The notes beneath the pieces were generated by a model. That model worked only from the letters and a program-made list of their open reading frames with translations. It was not told the origin of the DNA and ran no database searches. A stretch of 64,000 nt of DNA from Maritimibacter fusiformis (GTDB taxonomy: Bacteria; Pseudomonadota; Alphaproteobacteria; Rhodobacterales; Rhodobacteraceae). The first letter of the stretch is position 1, and each line of letters opens with the position of its first letter. The stretch is from assembly GCF_008086115.1 (NCBI RefSeq), contig NZ_VSIY01000003.1, positions 124,001 through 188,000 on the forward strand, written 5' to 3'. This document shows, piece after piece, positions 42,042 through 50,892 of this stretch. The translations under genes and the position numbers were made by a program.

Positions 42042-42608
42042 CTACATGCCCGGCAGCAGCACGCTGTCGATCACGTGAATGACGCCGTTCGACTGTTTCA
42101 CGTCGGCGATGGTAACATGGGCGTCGCGGCCCCGTTCATCGGTCAGGGTCAACATTCCGTTGTCGTAGCTGGCCTTGAGCACGCAGCCGCCGACGGTCTC
42201 GACATCATGCATGCCGCCATCGTCCTCGATCATGCCCATGATCGCGTCCGACATCGCGTTGGCGGCGACGACATGGCAGGTCAGAACCTTGACCAGCTGG
42301 TCCTTGTTCTCGGGCTTCAGAAGGTCGTCGACCGTGCCGGCCTGAAGCTCGGCAAAGGCGTCGTTGGTGGGGGCGAAGACCGTGAAGGGGCCGTCGCCCG
42401 ACAGCGTTTCGACCAGCCCCGCGGCCTTGACGGCGGCGACCAGCGTGGTGTGGTCGGCCGAGTTCAGCGCGTTCTCTACGATGGTCTTGTCGGCGAACAT
42501 CGCGGCACCGCCGACCATCGGGTTGCCGGTCTCGGCATGGCTGGCGGCGAAGGCGGCGCCGGTCAGCGCGAGGGCGGCGGTGGTGGCGAGAATGGTTTGA
42601 CGAAGCAT
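42042..42608 (-). CDS. Secreted fasciclin-domain protein
   Basis: A 188-residue protein: signal peptide (about 1-21, ending AAFA) and one FAS1 domain with TLVAAVKAAGLVETLSGDGPFTVFAPTNDAFAEL (H1 box) and NGVIHVIDSVLLPG (H2 box). FAS1 domains mediate adhesion or bind ligands at the cell surface. The ATG at 42608 follows GGGAG by seven bases. It is downstream of the ECF sigma and anti-sigma genes, the same company as MPT70/MPT83 near sigK-rskA in mycobacteria, so it is a probable target of this sigma factor. Confidence 0.93.
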   Translation of the reverse strand: MLRQTILATTAALALTGAAFAASHAETGNPMVGGAAMFADKTIVENALNSADHTTLVAAVKAAGLVETLSGDGPFTVFAPTNDAFAELQAGTVDDLLKPENKDQLVKVLTCHVVAANAMSDAIMGMIEDDGGMHDVETVGGCVLKASYDNGMLTLTDERGRDAHVTIADVKQSNGVIHVIDSVLLPGM

Positions 42609-42717
42609 GAGGTATCTCCCTTGGTTTGCTCTGGTCGTCCCGGTCCGGTTCTGGCCGGGATCGCTCGAAGCCACGCAAGGGAGGCGGGGGAAGTTTCACA
42701 GCCCCGATCACATCGGA

Positions 42718-43398
42718 TCACGCCGGTGTGAGGGTGCCCGCGGCCAGCACCGCCCCGGTCGGCAGGCCGGTGGGCGAGCCGCCGAGGGGCTCGTCCGAGA
42801 CCGCCAGCGTCGCGCCCTCGAGATCGCGGCGCAACTCTGGGTCCAGGGTCAGGCTGAGCGCGGTCCGGTCCGTAGGCAACACGCCCAGCGACACCGGCAG
42901 GGCATCGCCCGAGATCAGCCAAAGCTCATGCGCGCGGCCCGGCGCGGGGGAGCCGCCGCGGCGCTCGAGATAGAGCGCGCCGGTGTCGGCGTCATAGGCG
43001 GCGGCGAGTGCCAGGCTGCCATCCTCGGCGGCGATCTCGGCGCGAAAGGCCGGGTCGACGGGCGCGGTCGGCCCGCGCGAGAACAGGTCGGGCGCGAGCA
43101 TCAACGCGATGGCCAGCGCGGCGGCGGCCAGCGGCAGGCCCCAGGTCAGCCAGCCCCGGCGGCGGGCGCCGAACAGCCGGGCGCTGGTGGCGCGCCAGAC
43201 CCGGGCGGGCGGCATCACCGGTGCGGCCTCACCGGCCAGCGGCGCGAAATCCTCCTGCCAGCGCGCCACCTCGGCGGCCAGCGCCGGATCATCGGCCAGC
43301 CGCGCGGCAAAGGCCCGCGCCTCGTCCGGGGCCAACAGCCCGAGGACGTATTCGCCGGCAAGGGCGCGGTCGTCGTCTGGCAGGTCGGTCGCGCTCAT
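42718..43398 (-). CDS. RskA-type anti-sigma factor
   Basis: A 226-residue bitopic membrane protein. The cytoplasmic part (1-85, DDRALAGEYVLGLLAPDEARAF) is the sigma-binding region, one helix lies near 87-107 (WGLPLAAAALAIALMLA), and the periplasmic half (RAHELWLISGDALPVSLGVL, LAVSDEPLGGSPTGLPTGAVLAAG) is the conserved RskA/anti-sigma-K C-terminal domain. It would hold the ECF factor at the membrane until a periplasmic signal leads to its proteolysis. The ATG overlaps the sigma stop (ATGA), the usual pairing. An in-frame ATG four codons upstream is less likely. Confidence 0.9.
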   Translation of the reverse strand: MSATDLPDDDRALAGEYVLGLLAPDEARAFAARLADDPALAAEVARWQEDFAPLAGEAAPVMPPARVWRATSARLFGARRRGWLTWGLPLAAAALAIALMLAPDLFSRGPTAPVDPAFRAEIAAEDGSLALAAAYDADTGALYLERRGGSPAPGRAHELWLISGDALPVSLGVLPTDRTALSLTLDPELRRDLEGATLAVSDEPLGGSPTGLPTGAVLAAGTLTPA

Positions 43399-43937
43399 CG
43401 TTCCAGACACTCCCTCAGTTTGATCAGGCTGCGCCTGAGCCAGGTCCGCATCGTGTTGAACGGCACGGAAAACCGCTCGGCCAGGTCTGCATAGGTCTCG
43501 CCGTCCAGGTAGGCGCCGCGCACCGCCTCGGCGCGCGCGCCCTCCAACTCGTCAAGACAGGCCACGACCCGCCCCGCCTCGGCGCGTGCCATCACCTGCG
43601 CCTCGGGCCCGGGGCGGGCGTCGGCGATTTCGGCGGCCTCGTCCATGCCGCCCGCCGCGGCCTGGCGGCGGCGCAGGCGGTCAATGGCATGGTTGCGCGC
43701 CACCGCGATCAGCCAGGTCATCGGGCTGAGCCCGTTGGCCCGGTAGCTGCCCGCCCCGTGCCAGACCTTGACGAACACCTCCTGCAGCGCGTCCTCGGCC
43801 TCGGCCCGGTCATTCAAGATACGCAAGCACAGCCCGAAAAGTTTCGCCGAGGTGTCGCGATACAGAAGTTTGAACGCCGCACGGTCGCCCTGGGCGGTGC
43901 GCGCCAGCCAATCCTCGATGTTGTCGCGCGTTGCCAT
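43395..43937 (-). CDS. ECF-type RNA polymerase sigma factor
   Basis: A 180-residue two-domain sigma factor. Region 2 has RDTSAKLFGLCLRILNDRAEAEDALQEVFVKVWHGA (about 27-62) with TWLIAVARNHAIDRLRRR; region 4 has GAYLDGETYADLAERFSVPFNTMRTWLRRSLIKL (about 141-174), a helix-turn-helix for the -35 element. No extra domain. The ATG at 43937 follows GAGGA. Directly followed by its anti-sigma gene. Related pairs in other bacteria answer oxidative stress; upstream autoregulated promoter not identified. Confidence 0.93.
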   Translation of the reverse strand: MATRDNIEDWLARTAQGDRAAFKLLYRDTSAKLFGLCLRILNDRAEAEDALQEVFVKVWHGAGSYRANGLSPMTWLIAVARNHAIDRLRRRQAAAGGMDEAAEIADARPGPEAQVMARAEAGRVVACLDELEGARAEAVRGAYLDGETYADLAERFSVPFNTMRTWLRRSLIKLRECLER

Positions 43938-44070
43938 GCGTCCTCGTCGGTTCGAACAAGCCTAACCGCGCCCGGGGGGCCATGACCAGCCCCGCGGCAC
44001 TTGCACCCCCCGGCAATATCGGGCACCAACGGCCACGGGCCGGACATGCCCGAAACCCACGAAATGAGCG

Positions 44071-45054
44071 ATGGACGGCACGATGGATATTGACGCGAAA
44101 CCCACCGAAGAAATCTCGGTCCGCGATGTCTTCGGCATCGACACCGACATGGTGGTCAAGGGGTTCGAGCATAAAACCGAGCGCGTGCCGGACTTCGACC
44201 CGACCTACAAGTTCGATCCCGACACCACGCTGGCGATCCTTGCGGGCTTCATGCACAACCGCCGGGTGATGATCCAGGGCTATCACGGCACCGGCAAGTC
44301 GACCCATATCGAACAGGTCGCGGCCCGGCTGAACTGGCCCACGGTGCGCGTCAACCTCGACAGCCACATCAGCCGGATCGACCTGATCGGCAAGGACGCG
44401 ATCAAGCTGCGCGACGGCAAGCAGGTGACCGAGTTCCACGAGGGCATCCTGCCCTGGGCCTTGCGCAACCCGACCGCCATCGTGTTCGACGAATACGACG
44501 CAGGCCGCCCGGACGTGATGTTCGTGATCCAGCGGGTGCTGGAGCATGACGGCAAGCTGACGCTGCTGGATCAGAACGAGATCATCACGCCGCACAAGTA
44601 TTTCCGCCTGTTCGCCACCGCGAACACCGTCGGGCTGGGCGACACCACCGGGCTTTACCACGGGGTGCAGCAGATCAACCAGGCGCAGATGGACCGCTGG
44701 TCGCTGGTGGCGACGCTGAACTACCTCAGCCACGACGCCGAAACCGCCATCGTGCTGGCCAAGAACCCGCATTACAACACCGAGAAGGGCCGCAAGATCG
44801 TCGCCCAGATGGTGACGGTGGCCGACCTGACCCGCACCGCCTTCATGGCGGGCGACCTGTCCACTGTGATGAGCCCGCGCACGGTGATCAACTGGGCCCA
44901 GAACGCGCAGATCTTCCGCAGCGTAGGCTATGCCTTCCGGCTGACCTTCCTGAACAAATGCGACGAGCTGGAGCGCCAGACGGTGGCGGAATTCTACCAG
45001 CGCTGCTTTGACGAGGAACTGCCGGAAAGCGCGGCGAGCGCGGCGTTGGGCTGA
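44071..45054 (+). CDS. cobS: Cobaltochelatase AAA+ subunit CobS
   Basis: A 327-residue AAA+ ATPase. Walker [10 protein letters not shown] (about 70-78), Walker [11 protein letters not shown] (about 144-153), arginine-finger regions later. With CobT and CobN it inserts Co2+ into hydrogenobyrinic acid a,c-diamide in the aerobic cobalamin pathway. Homologous to the BchI magnesium chelatase motor. The frame begins MDGTMDID; the ATG at 44083 is an alternative. cobT follows after one opposite-strand gene; cobN is not in the window. Confidence 0.95.
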   Translation: MDGTMDIDAKPTEEISVRDVFGIDTDMVVKGFEHKTERVPDFDPTYKFDPDTTLAILAGFMHNRRVMIQGYHGTGKSTHIEQVAARLNWPTVRVNLDSHISRIDLIGKDAIKLRDGKQVTEFHEGILPWALRNPTAIVFDEYDAGRPDVMFVIQRVLEHDGKLTLLDQNEIITPHKYFRLFATANTVGLGDTTGLYHGVQQINQAQMDRWSLVATLNYLSHDAETAIVLAKNPHYNTEKGRKIVAQMVTVADLTRTAFMAGDLSTVMSPRTVINWAQNAQIFRSVGYAFRLTFLNKCDELERQTVAEFYQRCFDEELPESAASAALG

Positions 45055-45168
45055 TCGCTCACCCCGGCGGCCTGACGTTCACGCACGGCACCTGAAAGCG
45101 GCGCATCCGCGCCATTCCCGGCACGCCCGGCCCCGGCCCGGCCGCGTGGGCCGGACCGAAGCGCCGCC

Positions 45169-45783
45169 TTATGCCGCGCGGTCGAGCGCGGTGCGTCCGG
45201 CCATCGTGGCATGCGCCCACCAGGCGATGTCGTCGAACATCGCCGTTGCCGAGGGTGCGAGCACGGCGTCCACCGCGTCCATGTCCTTGCCCTCGCCCAT
45301 CGGGCTGACCGCCATGAACGATCCGGCGGCGAGGTGGACGGCGTTGCGCACCGGCACCATCTGCAATTCGATCGCGATGGCGCGCAGGTGTTCGATCGCC
45401 CGCGCCGCGCCGACACCGCCGTAACCCATCGCCCCCATCGGCTTTTTGCCCCACTCGACATAGGCCTGGTCGAGCGCGTTCTTCAACGCGCCGGTGATCG
45501 AGTGGTTGTATTCGGGCGTGACGAAGACATAGCCGTCAAACTCGGCGATCTTGTCCTGCCAGGCCCGCGCCCTGGGGTCCTGGGTCTCGGCAAACAGGTT
45601 CGAGGCGACCTCGTCGAACATCGGCAGGTCAAAGTCGCGCAGGTCGACGATTTCGGCCTCGATGTCGTCATGCGCACGGGCCTTGTCCAGGAGCCAGGCG
45701 GCGGGCTTGTCGGCAAAGCGCGCGGCGCGGGTCGAGCCGATGATGATGGCGATTTTCGGTTTTGTGACTGCGGCGGTGGTCAT
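45169..45783 (-). CDS. NAD(P)H-dependent FMN reductase
   Basis: A 204-residue flavodoxin-like protein. IAIIIGSTRAARFADKPA (about 10-27) is the FMN phosphate loop, and VFVTPEYNHSITGALKNALD (about 84-103) is the signature of the NADPH-dependent FMN reductase/azoreductase family. It reduces flavin or quinone substrates. The ATG at 45783 follows AGGAG by seven bases. It lies between cobS and cobT on the opposite strand. A reducing role for cobalt in corrinoids can be imagined but the sequence family is broad; quinone or chromate reduction is equally possible. Confidence 0.9.
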   Translation of the reverse strand: MTTAAVTKPKIAIIIGSTRAARFADKPAAWLLDKARAHDDIEAEIVDLRDFDLPMFDEVASNLFAETQDPRARAWQDKIAEFDGYVFVTPEYNHSITGALKNALDQAYVEWGKKPMGAMGYGGVGAARAIEHLRAIAIELQMVPVRNAVHLAAGSFMAVSPMGEGKDMDAVDAVLAPSATAMFDDIAWWAHATMAGRTALDRAA

Positions 45784-45988
45784 GTGATGCTCCTGTGGCG
45801 GTCTTGAATGATGTGCGCGGCTCCGGGCCGCTTGATATCCATATTGATGCACTGACGCGCCGATTCAATCGCTTGATTTGTGCGCCAAAGCACAGAACTT
45901 GTGCGGCGGATCACCCTGTTGCCCGGTCTTGTGCGGGCGGGTCCGGGGGTGGCTTGCCGATCCCCCGGACCGGTGCTTTAACGAGACC

Positions 45989-47860
45989 ATGATCAAACCC
46001 GTCGACAACCCCGCTGATCCGTTCAAGAAGGCGCTGGCCGAGGCCACCAAGGTGCTGGCCGACGACCGCGATCTGAACGTGAGCTACACCGTCGACCCGT
46101 CCGGCGTGGCGGGCGATTCGATGCGTCTGCCGCAGGTCACCCGGCGGATGAGCCGCGACGAGGTGCTCTTGGCGCGCGGCACGGCGGATGCGCTGGCGCT
46201 CAAGCACAAGTATCACGACGACGCCACCCACGCCCGCTATGCCCCGCCGGGCGACATGGCGCGCGCGCTCTATGACGCGATGGAAACCGCGCGGGCCGAG
46301 GCGGTGGGGGCGCGCGAGATGCCGGGCACGGCGTCGAACATCGACCACAAGATCGCCGAGGAGGCACTGCGCAAGGGCTATGGCGCGATGACCTCGAGCG
46401 CCGAGGCGCCGCTGCCCGAGGCGGCGGGTTACCTGGTGCGCCACCTGGCCACCGGGCGCGACATGCCGCCGGGGGCGGCCAACGTGATGAACCTGTGGCG
46501 CGGCTTCATCGAGGCCGAGGCCGGCGCGACCTTCGAGGGGCTGGACGCGGCCCTTGCCGACCAGCGCGCCTTTGCCCGCCTCGCCCGGCAGGTGATCGAG
46601 GATCTGGGCTACGGCGACCAGCTTGGCGACGACCCCGACGCCCAGGACGAGGACACCGAGGACGAGGCGGAATCCGACGAGGACCAGACCGAGCAGGAAG
46701 AGGAAGAGTCCCCCGACACCTCCGAGGAACCCGAGGCCGACCCGGACCGCTCGCAGGAAGAGATGGACGACGAGGCCCAGGCCGAGGTCTCGATGGACGA
46801 GATGGCCGACGAGGAAATGGGCGACGAGGCCGAGATGCCCGAGGCCGAGGCCCCGCCCGAGCCGCCATCGCCACCGCCCGCCTCGGAAGCTGACCCGGAT
46901 TACAAGGTCTACCTGTCCGACCACGACGAGGAGATCGCCGCCGAAGACCTGGCCGAACCGGCGGAACTGGAGCGCCTGCGCGCCTATCTCGACCAGCAGC
47001 TCGAACCGCTCAAGGGCGCGGTCAACCGGCTGGCCCACAAGCTTCAGCGCCGCCTGCAGGCGCAACAAAGCCGAAGCTGGGAGTTCGACCTCGAGGAAGG
47101 CATCCTCGACGCCGGACGGCTGGCGCGGGTGGTGGCCAACCCGACCACGCCGCTCAGCTTCAAGGTCGAAAAGGACACCGAATTCCGCGACACCGTGGTG
47201 ACGCTGCTTCTGGACAATTCCGGCTCGATGCGGGGCCGGCCAATCTCGATCGCGGCGATCTGCGCCGACGTGCTGGCGCGCACGCTGGAGCGCTGCGATG
47301 TCAAGGTCGAGGTGCTGGGTTTCACCACCCGCGCCTGGAAGGGCGGCATGGCGCGCGAGAAATGGCTGGCCGACGGGCGCCCGCAGTCGCCGGGGCGGCT
47401 GAATGACCTGCGCCACATCATCTACAAATCCGCCGACGCGCCGATGCGGCGCACCCGCGCCAACCTTGGCCTGATGATGAAAGAGGGGCTGCTCAAGGAA
47501 AACATCGACGGCGAGGCGCTGGAATGGGCGCACCGGCGGCTGGTGAACCGGCCCGAGCAGCGCAAGATCCTGATGGTGATCTCGGACGGCGCGCCGGTGG
47601 ACGACTCGACCCTCAGCGTGAACCCGGCCAACTACCTCGAAAAGCACCTGCGCGACGTGATCGCCATGGTCGAGCGCCGCCGCCAGGTCGAGCTTCTGGC
47701 CATCGGCATCGGCCATGACGTGACCCGCTACTATGAACGCGCGGTGACGATCACCGATGTCGAGCAACTGGCGGGCGCGATGACCGAACAACTTGCCTGC
47801 CTGTTCGACCGCGACCCGCGGGCGCGCGCCCGGGTGATGGGAATGAAACGCGCGGGGTAG
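45989..47860 (+). CDS. cobT: Cobaltochelatase subunit CobT
   Basis: A 623-residue protein. The N-terminal helical part (1-200) is followed by a very acidic stretch (about 211-305, mostly Asp/Glu with Ala and Pro), typical of CobT, and by a C-terminal von Willebrand A domain with the MIDAS motif [12 protein letters not shown] (about 406-417). It assembles with CobS as the chelatase motor. The ATG at 45989 ([16 protein letters not shown]) is where the family begins; the longer upstream frame is not family-like. A nine-base-pair hairpin (47867-47889) follows the stop, possible terminator without U-run. Confidence 0.95.
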   Translation: MIKPVDNPADPFKKALAEATKVLADDRDLNVSYTVDPSGVAGDSMRLPQVTRRMSRDEVLLARGTADALALKHKYHDDATHARYAPPGDMARALYDAMETARAEAVGAREMPGTASNIDHKIAEEALRKGYGAMTSSAEAPLPEAAGYLVRHLATGRDMPPGAANVMNLWRGFIEAEAGATFEGLDAALADQRAFARLARQVIEDLGYGDQLGDDPDAQDEDTEDEAESDEDQTEQEEEESPDTSEEPEADPDRSQEEMDDEAQAEVSMDEMADEEMGDEAEMPEAEAPPEPPSPPPASEADPDYKVYLSDHDEEIAAEDLAEPAELERLRAYLDQQLEPLKGAVNRLAHKLQRRLQAQQSRSWEFDLEEGILDAGRLARVVANPTTPLSFKVEKDTEFRDTVVTLLLDNSGSMRGRPISIAAICADVLARTLERCDVKVEVLGFTTRAWKGGMAREKWLADGRPQSPGRLNDLRHIIYKSADAPMRRTRANLGLMMKEGLLKENIDGEALEWAHRRLVNRPEQRKILMVISDGAPVDDSTLSVNPANYLEKHLRDVIAMVERRRQVELLAIGIGHDVTRYYERAVTITDVEQLAGAMTEQLACLFDRDPRARARVMGMKRAG

Positions 47861-48007
47861 GCGGTGGCGGGCGTCACCGCGACGCCCGCGCGATATTGCC
47901 ACCCTCACGCCTGCGCACCCGGCCCGGCTGAACCGGCGGCGCGACGCAGCGATCCGCTTGCACATCCGCCGGTTTCGCTGTTCGATGCCGCAAAACCGGA
48001 GTTTGCG

Positions 48008-49819
48008 ATGTTTCAGAGGTTCGAAACCGTGGCGGACCCCAGCCAGGGCCCCGCCCGGCTGGTGGCGTTGCGCGAGGTGATGGCGGGCGAAGGTCTCGAC
48101 GGCTTTCTGGTGCCGCGCGGCGATGCCCACCGGGGCGAATACGTGGCCGAGTGCGACGCAAGGCTGGGCTGGCTGACCGGGTTTTCCGGCTCCGCCGGGT
48201 CCTGCGCGGTTCTTGCCGAAGTGGCGGGGGTGTTCGTCGACGGGCGCTACCGCACCCAGGTGCGCCGGCAGGTCGATCTGGCGCATTTCACCCCGGTCGA
48301 CTGGCCCGAGATCCAGCCCGGCGACTGGCTGGCGGATCACCTGCCCGGCGGCGGCAAGGTCGGCTTCGACCCCTGGCTGCACAGCCGCGGCGATGTCGAG
48401 ACGATGGCCAAGGCGACGGCAAGGGCGGGCATCGAACTGGTCGCGACCGACAACCTGGTCGACCGCATCTGGCCCGACCGCCCGGCACCGCCCTCGGGCC
48501 ACATCCACCCGCACCCGGTCGAGTTCGCCGGGCGCAGCCACGCCGACAAACGCGCCGAGCTGGCCGGCGTGCTGCGCGAGGCCGGGCAGAAGGCGGCAGT
48601 GCTGACGCTGTCGGATTCCATCGCCTGGCTCCTGAACATCCGCGGCGACGACCTGCCGCACATCCCGGTGGTGCAGGGCTTTGCCATCCTGCATGACGAT
48701 GGCCGGGTCGACCTGTTCACCCATCCGGCTCGCCCGGTCGGGATCGGCGCGCACTTCGGCCCCGAAGTCTCGCTCTACCCCCAGGGCGCGTTCGAGGACG
48801 CGCTCGCCGGGCTGACCGGCCCGGTCAGGCTCGACAAGGCGACGGCTCCCGAGGCGGTAGCACGCATCCTCGAGGCCGCCGGCACCGCGATCCAGTGGGG
48901 CGACGACCCCACCATCCTGCCCAAGGCGCGCAAGAACCCGGTCGAGATCGCCGGCGCCCGCGCCGCGCATCTGCGCGACGCGGCGGCGATGGTCGAGTTC
49001 CTGACCTGGTATGACGCCACCGCGCACCGCGGCGGCAGCGACGGGCTGACCGAGATCGACCTGGTGGTCGAACTGGAAAGCCAGCGCCGGGCCACCAATG
49101 CGCTCAAGGACATCTCGTTCGAGACCATCGCCGGGTCGGGGCCGAACGGCGCGGTGATGCACTACCGCGTCACCCGCGAGACCGACCGAAGGCTCGCGCA
49201 GGGCGACCTGGTGGTGCTGGACAGCGGCGGGCAATACCTCGACGGCACCACCGACATCACCCGAACCCTGCCGGTGGGCACGGTCGGGGACGAGGAAAAA
49301 GCGGCCTTCACCCGCGTGCTGCAAGGCATGATCGCGATGTCGCGCGCGCGCTTTCCCAAGGGCGTGGCCGGCGCGCATCTCGACGCGCTGGCGCGCTACC
49401 CGCTGTGGCTGGCGCACCAGGATTTCAACCACGGCACCGGCCACGGCGTCGGCTCCTACCTGTCGGTGCACGAAGGGCCGCAACGCCTGTCGCGCCTGTC
49501 CGACACGCCGCTGGAACCGGGCATGATCCTGTCGAACGAACCCGGCTACTACCGCGAGGGCGCCTTCGGCATCCGCATCGAGAACCTGATGGTGGTCACT
49601 CCGGCGCCGCGCCCCGAGGGCGGCGACGACCGCGACATGCTGATGTTCGAGACTCTCACCTGGGTGCCGATCGACCGGCGGCTGATCGTGGCGGGCCTGA
49701 TGTCGCCGGACGAACGCGACTGGCTCGACCGGTATCACGCGATGGTGCGCGAAAAGATCGGGCCGCGGGTCTCGTCCGCGGCGCGCGCCTGGCTCGATGC
49801 GGCCTGCGCGCCGATCTGA
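48008..49819 (+). CDS. pepP: Xaa-Pro aminopeptidase (M24B, aminopeptidase P)
   Basis: A 603-residue three-domain M24 enzyme. Two creatinase-like N-terminal domains (GFSGSAGSCAVL near 58) precede the pita-bread catalytic domain with metal ligands Asp in VLDSGGQY (about 404), Asp in GTTDITR (about 415), His in HGTGHGVGSY (about 475-479), Glu in SNEPGYY (about 510) and Glu in RIENL (about 525). It removes the first residue before proline in peptides, using two Mn2+. The ATG at 48008 is preferred: homologues start with a short residue run before RL..LR. A GTG about a dozen codons upstream is possible. Confidence 0.93.
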   Translation: MFQRFETVADPSQGPARLVALREVMAGEGLDGFLVPRGDAHRGEYVAECDARLGWLTGFSGSAGSCAVLAEVAGVFVDGRYRTQVRRQVDLAHFTPVDWPEIQPGDWLADHLPGGGKVGFDPWLHSRGDVETMAKATARAGIELVATDNLVDRIWPDRPAPPSGHIHPHPVEFAGRSHADKRAELAGVLREAGQKAAVLTLSDSIAWLLNIRGDDLPHIPVVQGFAILHDDGRVDLFTHPARPVGIGAHFGPEVSLYPQGAFEDALAGLTGPVRLDKATAPEAVARILEAAGTAIQWGDDPTILPKARKNPVEIAGARAAHLRDAAAMVEFLTWYDATAHRGGSDGLTEIDLVVELESQRRATNALKDISFETIAGSGPNGAVMHYRVTRETDRRLAQGDLVVLDSGGQYLDGTTDITRTLPVGTVGDEEKAAFTRVLQGMIAMSRARFPKGVAGAHLDALARYPLWLAHQDFNHGTGHGVGSYLSVHEGPQRLSRLSDTPLEPGMILSNEPGYYREGAFGIRIENLMVVTPAPRPEGGDDRDMLMFETLTWVPIDRRLIVAGLMSPDERDWLDRYHAMVREKIGPRVSSAARAWLDAACAPI

Positions 49820-49839
49820 CAATGAGGAAAGGGAACGAC

Positions 49840-50181
49840 ATGGCCAAGACGATCGAAGTTCGGGACAAGCCCGGCAAATGGGTGGTGCGCGCCGGTGGCG
49901 CGGTGCTGGGCGAAACCGACCGGGCGCTGGAACTGATCGAGGGCGACCTGCCGCCGGTCATCTACTTCCCGAAGGGCGACCTCGCCATGGCGATGCTCGA
50001 GCCGACCGAGACCCGCACCACCTGCCCGCACAAGGGCGAGGCGTCTTATTACGCGATCCACACAAAATCCACGGTGATCGACGACGCGGGCTGGAGCTAC
50101 GAGACCCCGCATGACGCGGTCGCGGCCATCGCCGGGCACATCGCCTTCTATCCCGACAAGGCCACGGTCGAGGAACTCTGA
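49840..50181 (+). CDS. DUF427 domain protein
   Basis: A 113-residue single-domain protein. VRAGGAVLGETDRALELIEGDLPPVIYFPKGDLAMAMLEPTETRTTCPHKGEASYYAI is the full DUF427 signature; the Cys-Pro-His-Lys-Gly motif (about 69-73) is nearly invariant and looks like an active or ligand site. The function is not established. Start ATG at 49840 with AAAGGGA upstream, 20 bases after pepP, so probably cotranscribed. It is followed by an intergenic repeat with terminator features. Confidence 0.9.
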   Translation: MAKTIEVRDKPGKWVVRAGGAVLGETDRALELIEGDLPPVIYFPKGDLAMAMLEPTETRTTCPHKGEASYYAIHTKSTVIDDAGWSYETPHDAVAAIAGHIAFYPDKATVEEL

Positions 50182-50279
50182 CCCTCTGCCGCTTCATCTT
50201 GGCGGCAAATACTCATGGCCGAGGCCCCGTCCGAAGGACGGGGCCGAGACCAACATGCGCGCCGCAGGCGCTCGTTTTT
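50182..50279 (+). repeat. Modular intergenic repeat, copy A, with terminator hairpins
   Basis: Block 1, directly after the stop codon and including CTTCATCTTGGCGGC then AAATACTC (50192-50214), matches 54258-54280 at 22 of 23 bases. Block 2 is a 17-base stretch (50257-50273) identical to 54297-54313. Between them is a perfect ten-base-pair hairpin (50223-50232/50236-50245). Block 2 forms a five-base-pair stem (50259-50263/50267-50271) followed by TTTTT (50275-50279). Probably the transcription end of DUF427 and of the convergent gene. Confidence 0.75.
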
Positions 50280-50287
50280 CGCGGGCC

Positions 50288-50788
50288 TCAGACGATCCAG
50301 CGCGGCGCCGGGAAGGCGACGATATTGTCCTCGGCCAGCGCCTCGCGCGCCATGCGGCTGCCGGCGCGGGCGGCCGCGATGCGGCTGGTCAGGCTCTCGC
50401 CGCGGCCCCGGTCGGTGGCGGCGACGATCACGTCGCGCATGTCGGGAAACGAATGGGCCTGCTCGACCATCCGCGCCGCGTCATAGGCGCTCTGCCCCAG
50501 CCCCATGTAATGGCCCAGCGATCCGCCCGAATGCACCAGCCGCGCGCGAAACAGCGAGGTGGCGATCAGGCATTCATCCGCCAGCCGGCGCAGCGCCGGG
50601 GTCGGGGCGTCCGCGTCCATCGCCTGGAGCACCCGGATCGTCAGCCGGTCGAGCCCCGGACAATCGCGCATGAAGCGCGCCAGCGTGATCGCGAGATAGT
50701 GGCGCAGGCTGTCGCTCAGCGGGATGCCGCTTTCCTGCACCCCGTCCTCCACCAGCCCGTCCGCCGCTGCAACAAAGGTATCCGACAT
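50288..50788 (-). CDS. Hypothetical protein (166 aa)
   Basis: A 166-residue cytoplasmic protein, mostly helical, MSDTFVAAADGLVEDGVQESGIPLSDSLRHYLAITLARFMRD at the N-terminus. It has one Cys near 44 and another near 72 but no clear metal motif, and no membrane segment. The ATG at 50788 has AGGAGG eight bases upstream. It sits alone between a convergent DUF427 gene and the ClC gene on the same strand, about 105 bases away. I do not recognise the family; PGRS-like or regulatory roles would be guesses. Confidence 0.65.
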   Translation of the reverse strand: MSDTFVAAADGLVEDGVQESGIPLSDSLRHYLAITLARFMRDCPGLDRLTIRVLQAMDADAPTPALRRLADECLIATSLFRARLVHSGGSLGHYMGLGQSAYDAARMVEQAHSFPDMRDVIVAATDRGRGESLTSRIAAARAGSRMAREALAEDNIVAFPAPRWIV

Positions 50789-50892
50789 CGAAAGACCTCC
50801 TTGCCTGTGCAAGATCAGGCTAGCGCGGTCCAATAGATACGCAAAACACTTTCTTTCCGGGGGCTTGTCACGCTTGCGCGACGCCACGGCGC

